Shown in pieces: positions 1 through 41,540 of a DNA stretch of 64,000 nucleotides (position 1 is the first letter of the stretch; each line of letters starts with the position of its first letter). Position numbers and translations under genes: made by a program. Under the pieces are notes generated by a model. The model saw only the letters and a list, made by a program, of their open reading frames with translations, had not been told where the DNA came from and made no database searches. The stretch is taken from positions 86,614,001 through 86,678,000 of the forward strand of contig OZ231127.1 in the NCBI GenBank assembly GCA_965153355.1, read 5' to 3'. This DNA is from Flaccisagitta enflata (Eukaryota; Chaetognatha; Sagittoidea; Aphragmophora).

Positions 1-66
<66 letters not shown>

Positions 67-97
67 CAGAGAAAGAGAGAGAAAGAGAGAAAGAGAG
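1..97. repeat. (GA)n microsatellite at window edge
   Basis: GA run of about 60 bp with GACA and GAAA variants after it. Confidence 0.96.
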
Positions 98-577
98 CGG
101 GCCATATGTCGGCGTTGCAACTTTTGCTGAAAAGTCGGGTGTCGATGTAAACCTGTTTTGGCCAGTTGCAGTGCAAAAGATGTGCAAGTGCATCCTCCGG
201 AGACGTTTTGTGTTGGAGGCCGGAGACAGGTTTGGATGGCACTATTTCCATAAATTCAGTGACTCCAGATAGCCCGCGGAACTTTGCCGCTTTTGACGGC
301 AACTTGTCAGCTTCATCCAAGAAGTGTGCAATGTCTCTCTTGCGAGACGTCTTGAGTGACAATGAAGCTGCATGTACGAGTTTTGCAGTTTCATTGGATG
401 ATCGGAGCTCTTTAGTCTCTCTATCCTTTGAGCGCTTGCATAGCTCAGAGTACGGCTTGGTCTCTCTTGGTTTTGAAGATGGCATTGATATTGGTATTGA
501 CGATGGCGTCGGCGTTGATGTTGTTGGTGCCGACGTTGGCTTTGATGTTGGCTTCTTTAGGTTGAGATCTGGAACGT
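1..577 (-). CDS. Unassigned ORF running off the left edge
   Basis: Open minus-strand reading frame with no stop from about 577 to base 1; a usable acceptor (CATACGCAG|AC) sits at its upstream end. It starts with a Pro/Thr/Ser-rich linker, then reads SELCKRSKDRETKELRSS, DIAHFLDEADKLPSK and EDALAHLLHCNWPKQ followed by a Cys-Asn-Ala-Asp-Ile-Trp-Pro block. It does not look like the myosin VI tail. The last 30 or so codons run into a (GA)n microsatellite. It may be part of a transposon-linked protein sitting in the last myosin intron, or a separate gene. I do not recognise a function. Confidence 0.4.
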
Positions 578-1774
578 CTGCGTATGTGAGTAACCACTAT
601 GCAAACTTCTAGCGTTCTAGCATTCTAGCGCTCGTCACCATTATCATCCTTTTTGTCATCGTTGACGTCATCATCGTAGTTATTGTCATCTTGTACATGC
701 TCTCGACAAGGTCAGATTTTTCCAGAGGTTTGACGCGTAACAGTGAGTCACAGAAAAAAATCTCAGACACAAGAATCTTCCTCCTCCTCCTTTTCCTCCT
801 CCTCCTCCTCCTCCTCCCCTCCTCTTCCCTTCCTCCCCCCGTATCCTCATCCTATATTCCAGATATTGTATTTGTATAAATAACACTAACATAAGTCCAA
901 GATATATTGCTCCTGTTTGGGTCATGAAATTTGACTGTTTGATCGTCGATGAGATAGAGATAGCGACATGTATTTGTAAGGATGGAGAGATAGAGATAGC
1001 AACAAAGGAAATAAAGAAGAAATAAAGGGCGCATTCTGAGGAAAAAAAAAGATTGATCCCGGGATTTGCCGGGTCTAGATCCGATCTAATACTCAAAGAA
1101 TGAGTTCAAATAATGTGAAATAACCATTCACAGACCGTGCAAATCCGTGCAAATTATTTAACAGCTCCAAATAGCTGATAAGATGAATATGTTGATTGCA
1201 TTAATTTGTATATTTCAATTGAGCGATCAAAAAACTGAAAGCAGAAGCCGGTCTCTGCTCTAATAGAACCATTTAGTCATGTTTTAGCCAAACATTCCCC
1301 ACTTTTTGATCAAAACTGAAAAAAAATGAGGAAACTGCTTCTTTGATGGGAGAAAGCCAAAAATTTGGATTTTTGTGAAAAAGGCCGGAGTACCCTGCTT
1401 CTAGAGGGTGCCAAGGGTAAAATATGCGGTTCAGGTGACTCTTGGTGGTCCAGACACTTACTATAAACATAAATGACACCCCAAAAAAATTTCCATGGCC
1501 AAGTTCAAAGGTCAATATTTTGGCCTCATGTCTCGGTATCTTGTCTTATATTCTACAGTGCAGTGCTGGAGAGCGTTTGGGCAGGAGCAGTAGGCTCAAA
1601 AACCTCAAAAATGCAAAAAAAGTAAAAAGGGGACCGACCGACCGACCGACCGACCGACCGACCAACGAACCAACGAACCAACCGACCGACTGACCAACCG
1701 ACATTGCGGGGTGTAGAGTCGCGTAGCACGCGACTAAAAAGTGGTTAAACACGTTACTCGAATATCCGACATAC
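578..1774. other. Last visible myosin VI intron
   Basis: Holds a (TCC)n run (785-820), unique sequence, and at 1560-1735 a copy of the (ACCG)n-family repeat with GTAGAGTCGCGTAGCACGCG at its end. The remaining myosin tail exon was searched for and not seen. Confidence 0.5.
1560..1735 (+). repeat. (ACCG)n-family short repeat
   Basis: GTTTGGGCAGGAGCAGTAGG, (GACC)7 then GAACCAACC variants, and the terminal palindromic GTCGCGTAGCACGCGAC. Confidence 0.8.
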
Positions 1775-30526
<28,752 letters not shown>

Positions 30527-32394
30527 CTTGAATTCTTGGCTAATAACCTCGCCAGTCGCTGATTTTATTCAGAGTGCAATTGAGTCGGAGTGGAGTAAAT
30601 CTAAATCCCCACAGCGAAAAATGGATCCTACAAGTTGCAAGATCCTGACTTAGAAGATGCCAAAATGGGTTCCCCAAAAAGCGAGTCCACGATTCGTCGG
30701 CGAGAGGACAGAAACTTTCGTTCACAGCATTTTTGAGGTGCAAGTAGCAAGTAGACGTCGAGTGCTTTGAGGCTTGTTGATGATGAAGATGTCGAGAAGA
30801 ATCAAAAGTTTATAAACTGTTTTCAAGGCATTTTGCACTTGTTCACCTGGCATGAGAAATGGTCAAATCATCTGTTGTTTTATGGTTAACAAATAAGCAG
30901 AATGTTTGTCGTTGTGCTTTGTTGTTGGTTTACTTCCATTTATTTCTATTCATTTTTTATTTTTCATTTCTAAAAAAAATTTATTTCTATTTATTTCTAT
31001 CTTTTTTATATTTTCAATCTTTTAATCTTTGTTTTTCCAAATCGCGCGATGGCCTAAGCGGGTAACAGTGATGGTATCTTTTTTCGAATATGAGATAAAA
31101 AGGGGGAGAAATTAATCGAAAAGGTGAAAATAACCAAGAGAACCAATGAGCTGAAATTCTTGGCTTATCCAATACACAAATAGCCTTGGCATTTGAATAT
31201 TTGGATGTTTGAATGTGAGTAGAAAAAAAAAGAACTAGAATAGAATTGGCCAACTCTTTTTTGTCTTGTTCAAGAGAAAAAAATATCTCATCAAAAAAAG
31301 GGAGTGGTGAATTTTATCGCATATATATGCGAAAAACAAAATTGATAGGAATTGAAACCAATTTGCTTCAACATAACAATAAAAGTGGAAATTGAATTGT
31401 TTTTTTTTCTTTTTTGAAGCATTTTATTATAGCACGGTTACTCGGTAAAACAAGTAACGCGGGGTTACAACATTGTCGCGGACGAGTGGGCAAGGGGTTG
31501 CAATTCCCTCCCCCCTTTCCCCAACACACACAATCATAACCGCAGCATCTCACTTTTCCGCTGAAGCATCACGGTCGGACCAACGGACGGACTATGAAAA
31601 GAGACAATATTGGTTCAAAAAGTGCTGGATTAGGCTTTGATTTTTGCGGGTAGAACTGAAATCAGAGAAAGAATGGAATTGAAGTTAGACTGAAAGTCAG
31701 AGAAGCTAGACAAGATAGACATGATAGACAAGATAGACAAGCTAAAGAATGAAACAAACGAACAAGTGAATAAAAACCGAGTCAGAAACAGTGAGAAAGG
31801 AATGAAAGGAGGAAAAAAAGTAAGGGAAGAGATGGAAAGAAAATGGTTGGGTAATTCGACACGGAGAATCCAATGAGACAGAAAATTTTGAATTACGGCG
31901 GAATGGGAAAGAAGAACAAAAAAAAAAAAAAAAGACGAAAAAAAAGGGGAAAAAAAAAAAGAAAAAAAAGAAAAGAAAAAAGATGAAAAGAGAGAACAAA
32001 AATATATACAAATTTGGGTGGAATGAAAGCTTTGAAGTTGGTAATAAATCGTAGATGAGGAAGAGGGGGAGGAGGAGGAGGAAGAGGTGGAGAAAGAGGA
32101 GGAAGAGGTGGAGAAAGAGGAAGAAGAAGAATGAAGAAGAGATGGAAGAATTTGGTGACGGAAAGGAGAAGGAGATGAAGTTGTTATCAGGTCGAATGTC
32201 GTCGTTGATTTGGTGCCAAAACGAGGACAAGTGAAAGAGCAAGCCAAGGACCAGGTCGGCAACAAGGACACAGAGCCAGATATACGTCTGAGCCTGTCGC
32301 GTGGGGATGGACAGGAGCAGTTGAAGAGAAGGTCACCAGAACATTTGGACAGGGTCGGTGGGGCCAAAGAGCTGACAAACGCCTAAAGTTAAAA
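30527..32394. other. Upstream of myosin VI; no recognised gene
   Basis: The promoter region of myosin VI should lie here but I find no TATA or other convincing signal. 31440-31590 resembles part of the (ACCG)n repeat family. 31660-32170 is strongly purine-rich on the plus strand and makes a 245-codon low-complexity minus frame that I do not regard as a gene. Confidence 0.4.
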
Positions 32395-32590
32395 TGGTGT
32401 CGGAGTCACGAAGCACAAGAGAACAAGGTCGGATACTCGGCTACCCAAGTTGCGTGCGGGAAGGCATGGGCAGTGATAAAAAAAAGGTTAGCCAAGCATT
32501 TGGGCAGGAGGAATAATGCAAAATACGCCCCTTACCGACCGACGAACATAGCGGGTTACAGGGTCGCGTGCACGCGACTCAAAAGAACAG
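32395..32590 (+). repeat. (ACCG)n-family short repeat
   Basis: Contains GGTCGGATACTCGGCTACCC, GCATTTGGGCAGGAGGAATA, a short ACCGACCGACG run and the terminal palindrome GTCGCGTGCACGCGAC. Confidence 0.7.
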
Positions 32591-34150
32591 AGGACGAACA
32601 AAGAAGATGTCAGTCATAGACGAAGTAGATATCAGTCAGGGACAAGTGCAGTTGATAGATGTTCCGACGGTGCGTCTGCTAATCCGTTTGGTATGCCTAT
32701 CCAACACGGCCAATAAGTTGTCGTTGGCGGGGGGGGGTAGGGCAGTATCGCGGCAGGATAGGGGCAGTATGTAGCTGAGTGGTTGGGCAGGGGCCGTAAT
32801 GCCCAGAAATCAGTATTTCAGCCAATTTCGCGTTACGCGATATTTCGCGTTTCTAACCTCGGACACAGCCTCCTATAGAGACACTTAGCCAGCAAAGAAA
32901 AACCGCAATTTTCGATGTTTTTCGGCAAGGCCCACGATATTACCTGTGCAATGTGCATAAGAGAGAGACATATGGATATAGTTACTCACACGAAAGTAAG
33001 ACTGTTGAACTAACGAGCATTATCTGGAATGACAACAGACCACCGACTCTACTACAATACTATATGCGGGACCCCTTTAATAGGATGAAAGAGGGAGGGG
33101 ACTGCGTACAATGTAGATTACTCACAAGCCACCCATGTGTTGCCTCCAGGGAATCAGATGGGAGTGGAAGATTGCGGGAGAATACGAATGGGTGCAACAA
33201 AAACCTTTTTGGCCACGGACATTTGACACCAAATACCAGAAATTATGCAAGACCGCAAAAACTGAAGGCCAATGCAATAGAAAAGAAAAATGAAAAGAGA
33301 AAAAAAAAAATAGAAAAGTGAATCCAGATGTGACTTGGATTTGTTTTGGCAACTGTTTTTCCAAATTTCGAGAAAAGATGCTCTGACCAAAGAACTGTGC
33401 ACTGTGGTTTGAACTTACTAGAGGCATCCTTGAAATACTATTTGAGATAAACTGTCGCCAATTCTTGGAAATGACAATAACAAACAAGTGGTACCCAATT
33501 GCCTGGCTCAAGTTTTATCGGCAATCAGTCTGGAGGGTTCCTTTGGCATGGAAAATCATTTGCCCAAATTGAGATCGAAATATTTTTCAGGTACAGTAGT
33601 CCCGTGATGAGAAAAGTTTGCATCGTCTTTTGATCAGGGTTGCTTTAAATCGGATTGAACAACATACTTTACATATGTTGCGTTTGAACAACTCTTAAGA
33701 CTTCAAATTGGATCGACCGATATTGTGGTCATAGTTTCATTTTGTTTCATTGCTCGGGAATATTACTCTTCCAAAATAGATGCGTCCTCTCAGGTGATTT
33801 CTATGCCCTAGAAAGTAATTGTATGAATGCGAGTGACGAAAACGGTGCAGTGGCCATGCATTGATCATGGAAAATGACCATTATGCAAAAGTGATTTTGA
33901 TCATTGGGTGAAGTCAGTAGTGCAAAATACAATTTACATGCAAAAACGCAAAAGAAGTAAATGTGACAAGAAGAAAAAAAAACAACTTAAAGACCGACCA
34001 AAATAACAGCGAAGAACAAAAAAACTGATGCCCCGCAAACAACAAAATCATCCCTCAGATGGAAGACAAATAATCAGTCGTGAATGCTCTAATGCCACAA
34101 GAAAAAGGAAGGACGATTAAAAGGAGGAATTAGAGCACTGAGACCAGAGA
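32591..34150. other. Sequence without recognised gene
   Basis: Mostly unique sequence. Short plus-strand frames of up to 122 codons show no domain or splice support. Nothing further is claimed. Confidence 0.35.
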
Positions 34151-34189
34151 GACATTGACACAAGACACAAGGAAAACATCCGTCTTGAC

Positions 34190-34645
34190 AGCGGCCTCAA
34201 AAGGACAGATGACCTATGCTTTCAAATCTAAACTCTTTCTTCTCCTCCTCCGCCTTCTTCTTCTTCTTCTTCTTCTTCTTCATCATCTTCTTCTTCTTCT
34301 TCTTCTTCTTCCTTCTTTCTTCTTTCTTCTTCTTCTTCTTCTTCTTCTTCTTCTTCTTCTTCTTCTTCTCTTCTTCTTCTTTTTCTTTTTCTTTTTCTTT
34401 TTCTTTTTCATCTTCTTCTTCTTCTTCTTCTTCTTCTTCTTCTTCTTCTTCTACTTCTTCAACGCCTTTCCAAAATTAGCCTCTGAGCCCAAATCCAAGC
34501 CGCAAGTACGCAAACTACTGTCTCGACAGCCAGTATGAAATGTATAGAAGATTTATCATTTAGAAGTGTATGTCATCCACGCTTCCATGGTCACTTTGCT
34601 CTAACAATTACTCACTCAGGGGCGTCGGGTACCGCTAACCAGTAA
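34190..34645. repeat. (TTC)n microsatellite inside a diverged fold-back repeat
   Basis: Preceded by GACAGCGGCCTCAAAAGGA and GATGACCTATGCT, and followed at 34622 by GGCGTCGGGTACCGCTAACC, which match the outer ends of the fold-back family. The middle 34230-34455 is CTT/TTTTTC repeat. Confidence 0.6.
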
Positions 34646-34984
34646 CCATCTTACTCTGCCATTCCTAAAAGAAAAGACAATTTGGTGTACAAATTCTATC
34701 GCCTTCAGAATTGATCCCAGACACTGCAAATCCTTGACTTGAGTGCAGATCCAATTTTTCAACTGCGCCATTTAATTTCTCGTATTGGCACCCTTAACCC
34801 CTGAATGAAGCAATGAGGCGATGAAAATTCAACCCTTCAGTTAACACCATTTATTGGTTTAAAATCTTTTATATTTTTTGTAAGCTTTATAATTGTTGTA
34901 AACAGAACAAACAATATCTTTAATCGTCATGTGCCATATTCTAGCACTTGGATGAGTATGAATTTTATAAGTAAATGATTATCA

Positions 34985-35190
34985 GTCGCGTGCTACGCGA
35001 CTCTACACCCCGCTTTGTCGGTCCGTCCATCGGTCCATCCATCCGTCCGTCCATCACTCTTTACTTTTTTTTAATTTTTGGGATTTTTGGCTTCACTTCT
35101 CCTGCCCAAATGATCTGGTGACCTCAATTACGGCCCCTGCCCACACGCACGCGACTGGGGTAGCCGTGTATCCGGCCGTGTTTCTTCTGT
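34985..35190 (-). repeat. (ACCG)n-family short repeat
   Basis: Begins with the palindrome AGTCGCGTGCTACGCGACTC, then CACCCCGCTTTGTCGGTCCG, a short TCCG/TCCA run, TCCTGCCCAAATG and ends GCCGTGTATCCGGCCGTGTT. Confidence 0.75.
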
Positions 35191-35474
35191 TTAAAAGGTG
35201 CTGTAGAGGTTGCTGTTCAAGCTACTGTACAAAACAGGGCCGATGAATGCAATAGAATGCTTTTATTCCACTTCATATTTCTTCTGCAACACTGCAAAAC
35301 CAGAAGGGGCCCGGGGGAGGGGGAGATGAATGGATGGACGAATGGACAGATTTTTATGTGGTTCAACAGAATTTCGTCTCCATTGGGCTAATGTATTGAT
35401 TGAACGAACGGATGGACGAACAGATAGACGAACAATTCATCGATTTTTGATTTCCTGTTAACGCGAAAGAAAAC

Positions 35475-35632
35475 AAGGCCAGATACACGGCAATCCAGTC
35501 GCGGACGGTTGGGCAGGAGCATTAATGCGAAAACCGCTCGGAAATCAAAAATGTGACGGACGGACGGACGGACCGATCTACCTACCGACCGACAAAGTGG
35601 GGTGTAGAGTCGCGGAACACGCGACTAAAAAT
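35475..35632 (+). repeat. (ACCG)n-family short repeat
   Basis: AACAAGGCCAGATACACGGC, AGTCGCGGACGGTTGGGCAG, a GGAC/ACCG run, then GGGGTGTAGAGTCGCG and the terminal palindrome. Same layout as the copy at 61340. Confidence 0.8.
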
Positions 35633-35798
35633 CCACGAGGGAAAATAACGGCAAAGATCGATTTTCCTCGCGAAAAAGCAGAAAAATGGAATCGAAATTG
35701 GTGGAAATCAGGAAAAAAGAGAGAGAGAGTGATAAGAGAGGAGATTACGACGAGAGATGCAATTGCAAAACCGGCAGAAAAACAGGTGAGAGGAGGCA

Positions 35799-36158
<360 letters not shown>

Positions 36159-36299
36159 CGTACGGACGGATAGACGGACGGACGGACACATGGACTAATG
36201 GAAAGACCCCCTCATTGCAATGGGATGACGCATCTAACAAGATACTAGAATGATGGCCAGATAGAATCATAGACAGGCAGAAGAAGGACGAGAGATCGT

Positions 36300-37019
36300 T
36301 CAGGTATAGAAAGAGCAAGCAAGGAAGAGACATAGACAGACAGACAAGCTGAGCACAAGTAATTGAGACAGAAGTAGAAGCATAGAGATAAATGAACTGA
36401 CACAGAGAGCCAGAGACAGATATATGGCGAGAGACAGAGGGCGAGACATAAACAGGGCGAGAGACAAAACGGGACAGACATTAGGCTAGAGACAGAGAGT
36501 GAGAGACGGAAAGCGAGACAGACTGAAGGCGAAAGACAGAGAGATTGAGACACTGATGATTGAAATGGAATTCTCTGCATCTTGTTCAATTTGTGAGACA
36601 GAATGAAGGGGAGAGACAGGGATATTGAGGCAGAAAGTTTGACAGACACAAGGCGAGAGACAGAGAGATTGAGACACTCGAGGAAACTGATGATTAGAAT
36701 GGAACTTTCTGCACCTTGTTAAATTTGTGAGACAGAATAAAGGGGAGAGACAAAGAGATTGAGACAGAAAGCGAGACAGACACAAGGTGAGAGACAGATA
36801 GATTGAGACACCGGGGAGCCTGACGAGTTCCGACTAAAATGGAATTCTCGCATCTTGCTCAATTTGCTAGACACAAGAGCGAGAGACAAAGACTGATAGA
36901 CAGAAAGCGAGAGAGACAGAAGGTAAGAGGTGAAAGTGAAAGAGGTGAGATAGAAAGTGAGAGAGATACAAAGGGAGAGACAGAGAGATTGAGACAGAAA
37001 ATGAGATAGACATGAGGCC
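36300..37019. repeat. Degenerate precursor of the 32-bp minisatellite
   Basis: GAGACAGAGAGATTGAGACA-like units are mixed with longer inserts (TGGAATTCTCTGCATCTTGT, TTCAATTTGTGAGACAGAA) that recur about every 130-180 bp and reappear once at 39135. This looks like an older or higher-order version of the array that follows. Confidence 0.75.
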
Positions 37020-39095
37020 AGAGACAGAGAGATTGAGACAGACATCAGTCAAGAGACAGAGAGATTGAAACAGACATTAGTCAAGAGACAGAGAGATTGA
37101 GACAGACATTAGTCGAGAGACAGAGCGATTGAGACAGACATTAGTCGAGAGACAGAGAGATTGAGACAGACATTAGTTGAGAGACAGAGAGATTGAGACA
37201 GACATTAGTCGAGAGACAGAGAGATTGAGACAGACATTAGTCGAGAGACAGAGAGATTGAGACAGACATCAGTCGAGAGACAGAGAGATTGAGACAGACA
37301 TTAGTCGAGAGACAGAGCGATTGAGACAGACATCAGTCGAGAATCAGAGAGATTGAGACAGACATCAGTCGAGAGACAGAGAGATTGAGACAGACATTAG
37401 TCAAGAGACAGAGAGATTGAGACAGACATTAGTCAAGAGACAGAGAGATTGAGACAGACATTAGTCGAGAGACAGAGAGATTGAGACAGACATTAGTCAA
37501 GAGACAGAGAGATTGAGACAGACATTAGTCGAGAGAAAGAGAGATTGAGACAGACATTAGACAAGAGACAGAGAGATTGAGACAGACATTAGTCGAGAGA
37601 CAAAGAGATTGAGACAGACATTAGTCGAGAAACAGAGAGATTGAGACAGACATTAGTCAAGAGACAGAGAGATTGAGACAGACATTAGTCAAGAGACAGA
37701 GAGATTGAGACAGACATTAGTCGAGAGACAGAGAGATTGAGACAGACATTAGTCGAGAGACAGAGAGATTGAGACAGACATTAGTCGAGAGACAGAGAGA
37801 TTGAGACAGACATCAGTCGAGAGACAGAGAGATTGAGACAGACATTAGTCGAGAGACAGAGAGATTGAGACAGACATTAGTCGAGAGACAGAGAGATTGA
37901 GACAGACATTAGTCGAGAGACAGAGAGATTGAGACAGACATTAGTCGAGAGACAGAGAGATTGAGACAGACATTAGTCGAGAGACAGAGAGATTGAGACA
38001 GACATTAGTCGAGAGACAGAGAGATTGAGACAGACATTAGTTGAGAGACAGAGAGATTGAGACAGACATTAGTCGAGAGACAGAGAGATTGAGACAGACA
38101 TTAGTCGAGAGACAGAGAGATTGAGACAGACATTAGTCGAGAGACAGAGAGATTGAGACAGACATTAGTCGAGAGTTAGAGAGATTGAGACAGACATTAG
38201 TCGAGAGACAGAGAGATTGAGACAGACATTAGTCAAGAGACAGAGACATTGAGACAGACATTAGTCGAGGGACAGAGCGATTGAGACAGACATTAGTCGA
38301 GAGACAGAGAGATTGAGACAGACATCAGTTGAGAGACAGAGAGATTGAGACAGACATTAGTCGAGAGACAGAGCAATTGAGACAGACATTAGTCGAGAGA
38401 CAGAGAGATTGAGACAGACATTAGTCGAGAGACAGAGAGATTGAGACAGACATTAGTCGAGAGACAGAGAGATTGAGACAGACATTAGTCGAGAGACAGA
38501 GCGATTGAGACAGACATTAGTCAAGAGACAGAGAGATTGAGACAGACATCAGTCGAGAGACAGAGAGATTGAGACAGACATTAGTCGAGAGACAGAGAGA
38601 TTGAGACAGACATTAGTCGAGAGACAGAGAGATTGAGACAGACATTAGTCGAGAGACAGAGAGATTGAGACAGACATTAGTCGAGAGACAGAGAGATTGA
38701 GACAGACATTAGTTGAGAGACAGAGAGATTGAGACAGACATTAGTTGAGAGACAGAGAGATTGAGACAGACAATAGTCGAGAGACAGAGAGATTGAGACA
38801 GACATTAGTCGAGAGACAGAGAGATTGAGACAGACATTAGTTGAGAGACAGAGAGATTGAGACAGACATTAGTTGAGAGACAGAGAGATTGAGACAGACA
38901 ATAGTCGAGAGACAGAGAGATTGAGACAGACATTAGTCGAGAGACAGAGCGATTGAGACAGACATTAGTCGAGAGACAGATAGATTGAGACAGACATCAG
39001 TCGAGAGACAGACAGATTGAGACAGACATTAGTCGAGAGAAAGAGAGATTGAGACAGACATTAGTCGAGAGACAGAGAGATTGAGATAGACATAA
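37020..39095. repeat. 32-bp minisatellite, about 64 copies
   Basis: Unit GAGACAGACATTAGTCGAGA plus GACAGAGAGATT, repeated head to tail with mostly single-base variants (GTCGAG, GTCAAG, GTTGAG; CATTAG, CATCAG). The period is constant across 2 kb. No spacers differ between units, so it is not a CRISPR array. Confidence 0.95.
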
Positions 39096-39180
39096 GGCCA
39101 GAGACAGAGAAATTGAGACACCGGGGAAACCGACGGCTGAAATGGAATTTTCTGCATCTTGTTCAACTTGTGAAGGCAGC

Positions 39181-39181
39181 G

Positions 39182-39264
<83 letters not shown>
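39181..39264. repeat. (TC)n microsatellite
   Basis: CT dinucleotides of about 80 bp with one interruption, followed by a short GCTGCTGCTGTTGCTG patch. Confidence 0.95.
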
Positions 39265-39268
<4 letters not shown>

Positions 39269-39429
39269 TTCTGAGGTAAGTTAAAACGCCAGCATCACTG
39301 CTGCTGCTGCTGTTGCTGCTGATGCTGCCGTTGTTGCTCATCCAAAGGCCGCAGTTATTTGCCGCTTTGAGCTTGGTTGATGCCAATGCTGTTGCCGACT
39401 CAGTTCGTTGGTAGGTAGTAAATCATGTG

Positions 39430-39611
<182 letters not shown>

Positions 39612-39812
39612 TCACTTTTCATTGCCTCATGATCGTTTATTCCAGTCACGTGCCGTGGGCCGGGGCAGTGTTTAATGAATAAATCTAGCTAGGCATTTGG
39701 GCAGAGGCAGCGTACGATCACCGGGTAACCGTAAAACAGCAATAACTGAATCACTCAATCATGCGACTACAAGATTTACACCTTAAAATGATAATGGTTG
39801 ATGACCTATATA

Positions 39813-40688
39813 CAGTCAGCGGACAAAACACAATATGTATATATTAGGGTGACTGAAAATATGGTCATATTTGAATCTGGTCTTTCTCGCGGGAGAAATG
39901 ATACCATTTCCATCACAGATGATAACCCTAAAATCTGGTGGCAATCAAATGAAGTTTACTCATGGCCGCAACCCCCCCTCATTTCCCATAGAAAATGTAC
40001 AGGAAGGATTTTGGCCTCTGCAGCTTCCTATCTTTTATAATGGGAATGGGGTGGGGTTGCGGCCATGAGTAAACTTTGTCTGATCATCTCCAGATTTTAG
40101 AATTGCCATCTATGATGGAAATGGTCACATTTCTCCCGCAAGGAAGACAAGATTCGGATTTGACCATATTTCAAGTCACCCTAGTATATATATCACTCCG
40201 TTGGTTTTCATTCAACCCTCTGATGTTGAACAGAATGCTGTAAACAACAACTGGTTGTTGAAATTACAGCCGGCTGTTAAGTTACAAAGTTGGCAAAAAT
40301 CCAATTTTTCCTAAAAAGAATGAGACCTGCATATTCATACTCGTGATGAAATTCTGAGAAGTTTGATATGTCACACTTAACATTTTTTGTAAATAATATT
40401 TTTTTTTAACATTGCGTTATAATTAAATTAAACAATGATAAGAAATTTTTATATTCATGTAAAAGTATATGTTGTGATATATCAAACTTCTTAGAATTTT
40501 AGCAGGATTATGAATCTGCATGTCTCATTCTATTTGGTGAAAGTTGGATTTTTGCCAACTTTGTAACTAAACAGCCGGCTGTAATTTCAACAACCAGTTG
40601 TTGTTTACAGTATTCTGTTCAATATCAGTGGGTTGGATCAAAACCAACGGAGTGATATATATACCTATTGTGTTTTGTCCGCTGACTG
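39813..40688. mobile_element. Second copy of the CAGTCAGCGGACAAAAC MITE
   Basis: Same TIRs as 16118-17561 (CAGTCAGCGGACAAAACACA at both ends, flanked by TA). It carries a different nested insertion in its outer left arm. Its inner arm shows the empty site GTTAAGTTACAAAGTTGG occupied in the other copy. Confidence 0.85.
39847..40181. mobile_element. Nested palindromic MITE (335 bp)
   Basis: Ends GGGTGACTGAAAATATGGTC and, inverted, GGGTGACTTGAAATATGGTC, flanked by TA on both sides. The arms pair over most of the length (GAGAAATG/CATTTCTC, GCGGCCATGAGTAAACTT pairing). Confidence 0.85.
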
Positions 40689-40741
40689 TATATATATATA
40701 TGTTTTCCACAAAAAGGAAGTTTTGGCCTTTCTCTTCTTTT

Positions 40742-41110
40742 TAGTCGCGGACATGCGACTCTACACCTTGCTGTGTCGGTTGTCCGTCCGTCCGTCCATC
40801 CATCTATCTGTCCGTCCATCCGTCTGTCCGTCCACTCGGCCGTCCATCCGGCCATCCCTCTGTCCCTCCGTCTGTCCATCCATCACATTTTCAGTTGCGG
40901 ACACGCCGTTGTCCGTCCGTTGGTCCGTCCATCCGTCGGTCCGTGACCACGAGTCGAAAAGTGTGAAAACGCGCATTTCCGCCCCTGCCCACCCGTTCGC
41001 AACTGGTATTGGCCGTGTATCATGCCTTGTTAAGTTACAGGCGGTTTTTCCATCACTGCCCCTGCCCAACCATCCGCGACTGTCCTGCCGTGTATCCGGC
41101 CTTGTTGCTT
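40742..41110 (-). repeat. Two (ACCG)n-family repeats in tandem
   Basis: Copy one at 40742-40895 starts AGTCGCGGACATGCGACTCT and carries a TCCG/TCCA array. Copy two at 40890-41108 ends CGTGTATCCGGCCTTGTT. Both run in reverse orientation. Confidence 0.7.
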
Positions 41111-41369
41111 TTGGCTTTGCTTTTATGATTTCCTCCTTTGCCTTGAGCTTGAGACATGATTCACAATTCCGAATGTCTAACTCCTCTTCAAGGCACAAAT
41201 TTCAGCTTCAAGGCCTGATTTTCACAGCCTTCAGCCTTCCAGACCCCAATCCAGATTTGTTAGGTTCACCTTATAGACTTTTGAGTAAAGTTTTGCGTAC
41301 CACATCCTCAAAAGTTAAGCCCTGTGGTCCTGCGGCCTCTGTGGTCCAAGGTTTTAGACTTGTTTTTAG

Positions 41370-41540
41370 TTGCGGACACGCAACTCTATAAGAGGCTTTG
41401 TCCGTCCATCCTTCGGTTGGTCGGTTGGTTGGTTGGTCGGTTGGTTGGTCCGTGGTGATCGAGTTGAAAAGTGGGAAAACGCGCATTTCTGCCCCTGCCC
41501 ACCTGTCCGCAACTGATGGCCGTGTATCCGGCCTTGTTTT
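41370..41540 (-). repeat. (ACCG)n-family short repeat
   Basis: AGTTGCGGACACGCAACTCT, GAGGCTTTGTCCGTCC, a (GGTT/GGTC)n run, GCGCATTTCTGCCCCTGCCC and CGTGTATCCGGCCTTGTT. Confidence 0.8.

Noticed and set aside
166-612. 148-aa plus-strand ORF
   Set aside because: Antisense of the better minus-strand frame; Cys/Ser/Asp-rich composition mirrors the opposite strand.
31040-31070. tRNA-like GCGCGATGGCCTAAGCGGGT
   Set aside because: Only an A-box-like piece; no B box or acceptor stem at the right distance.
31630-32367. 245-aa minus-strand ORF
   Set aside because: Ser/Phe-rich low-complexity frame opposite a purine-rich tract, no domain.
37020-39095. CRISPR-like array
   Set aside because: The 32-bp units are contiguous with no variable spacers, and the genome is animal.
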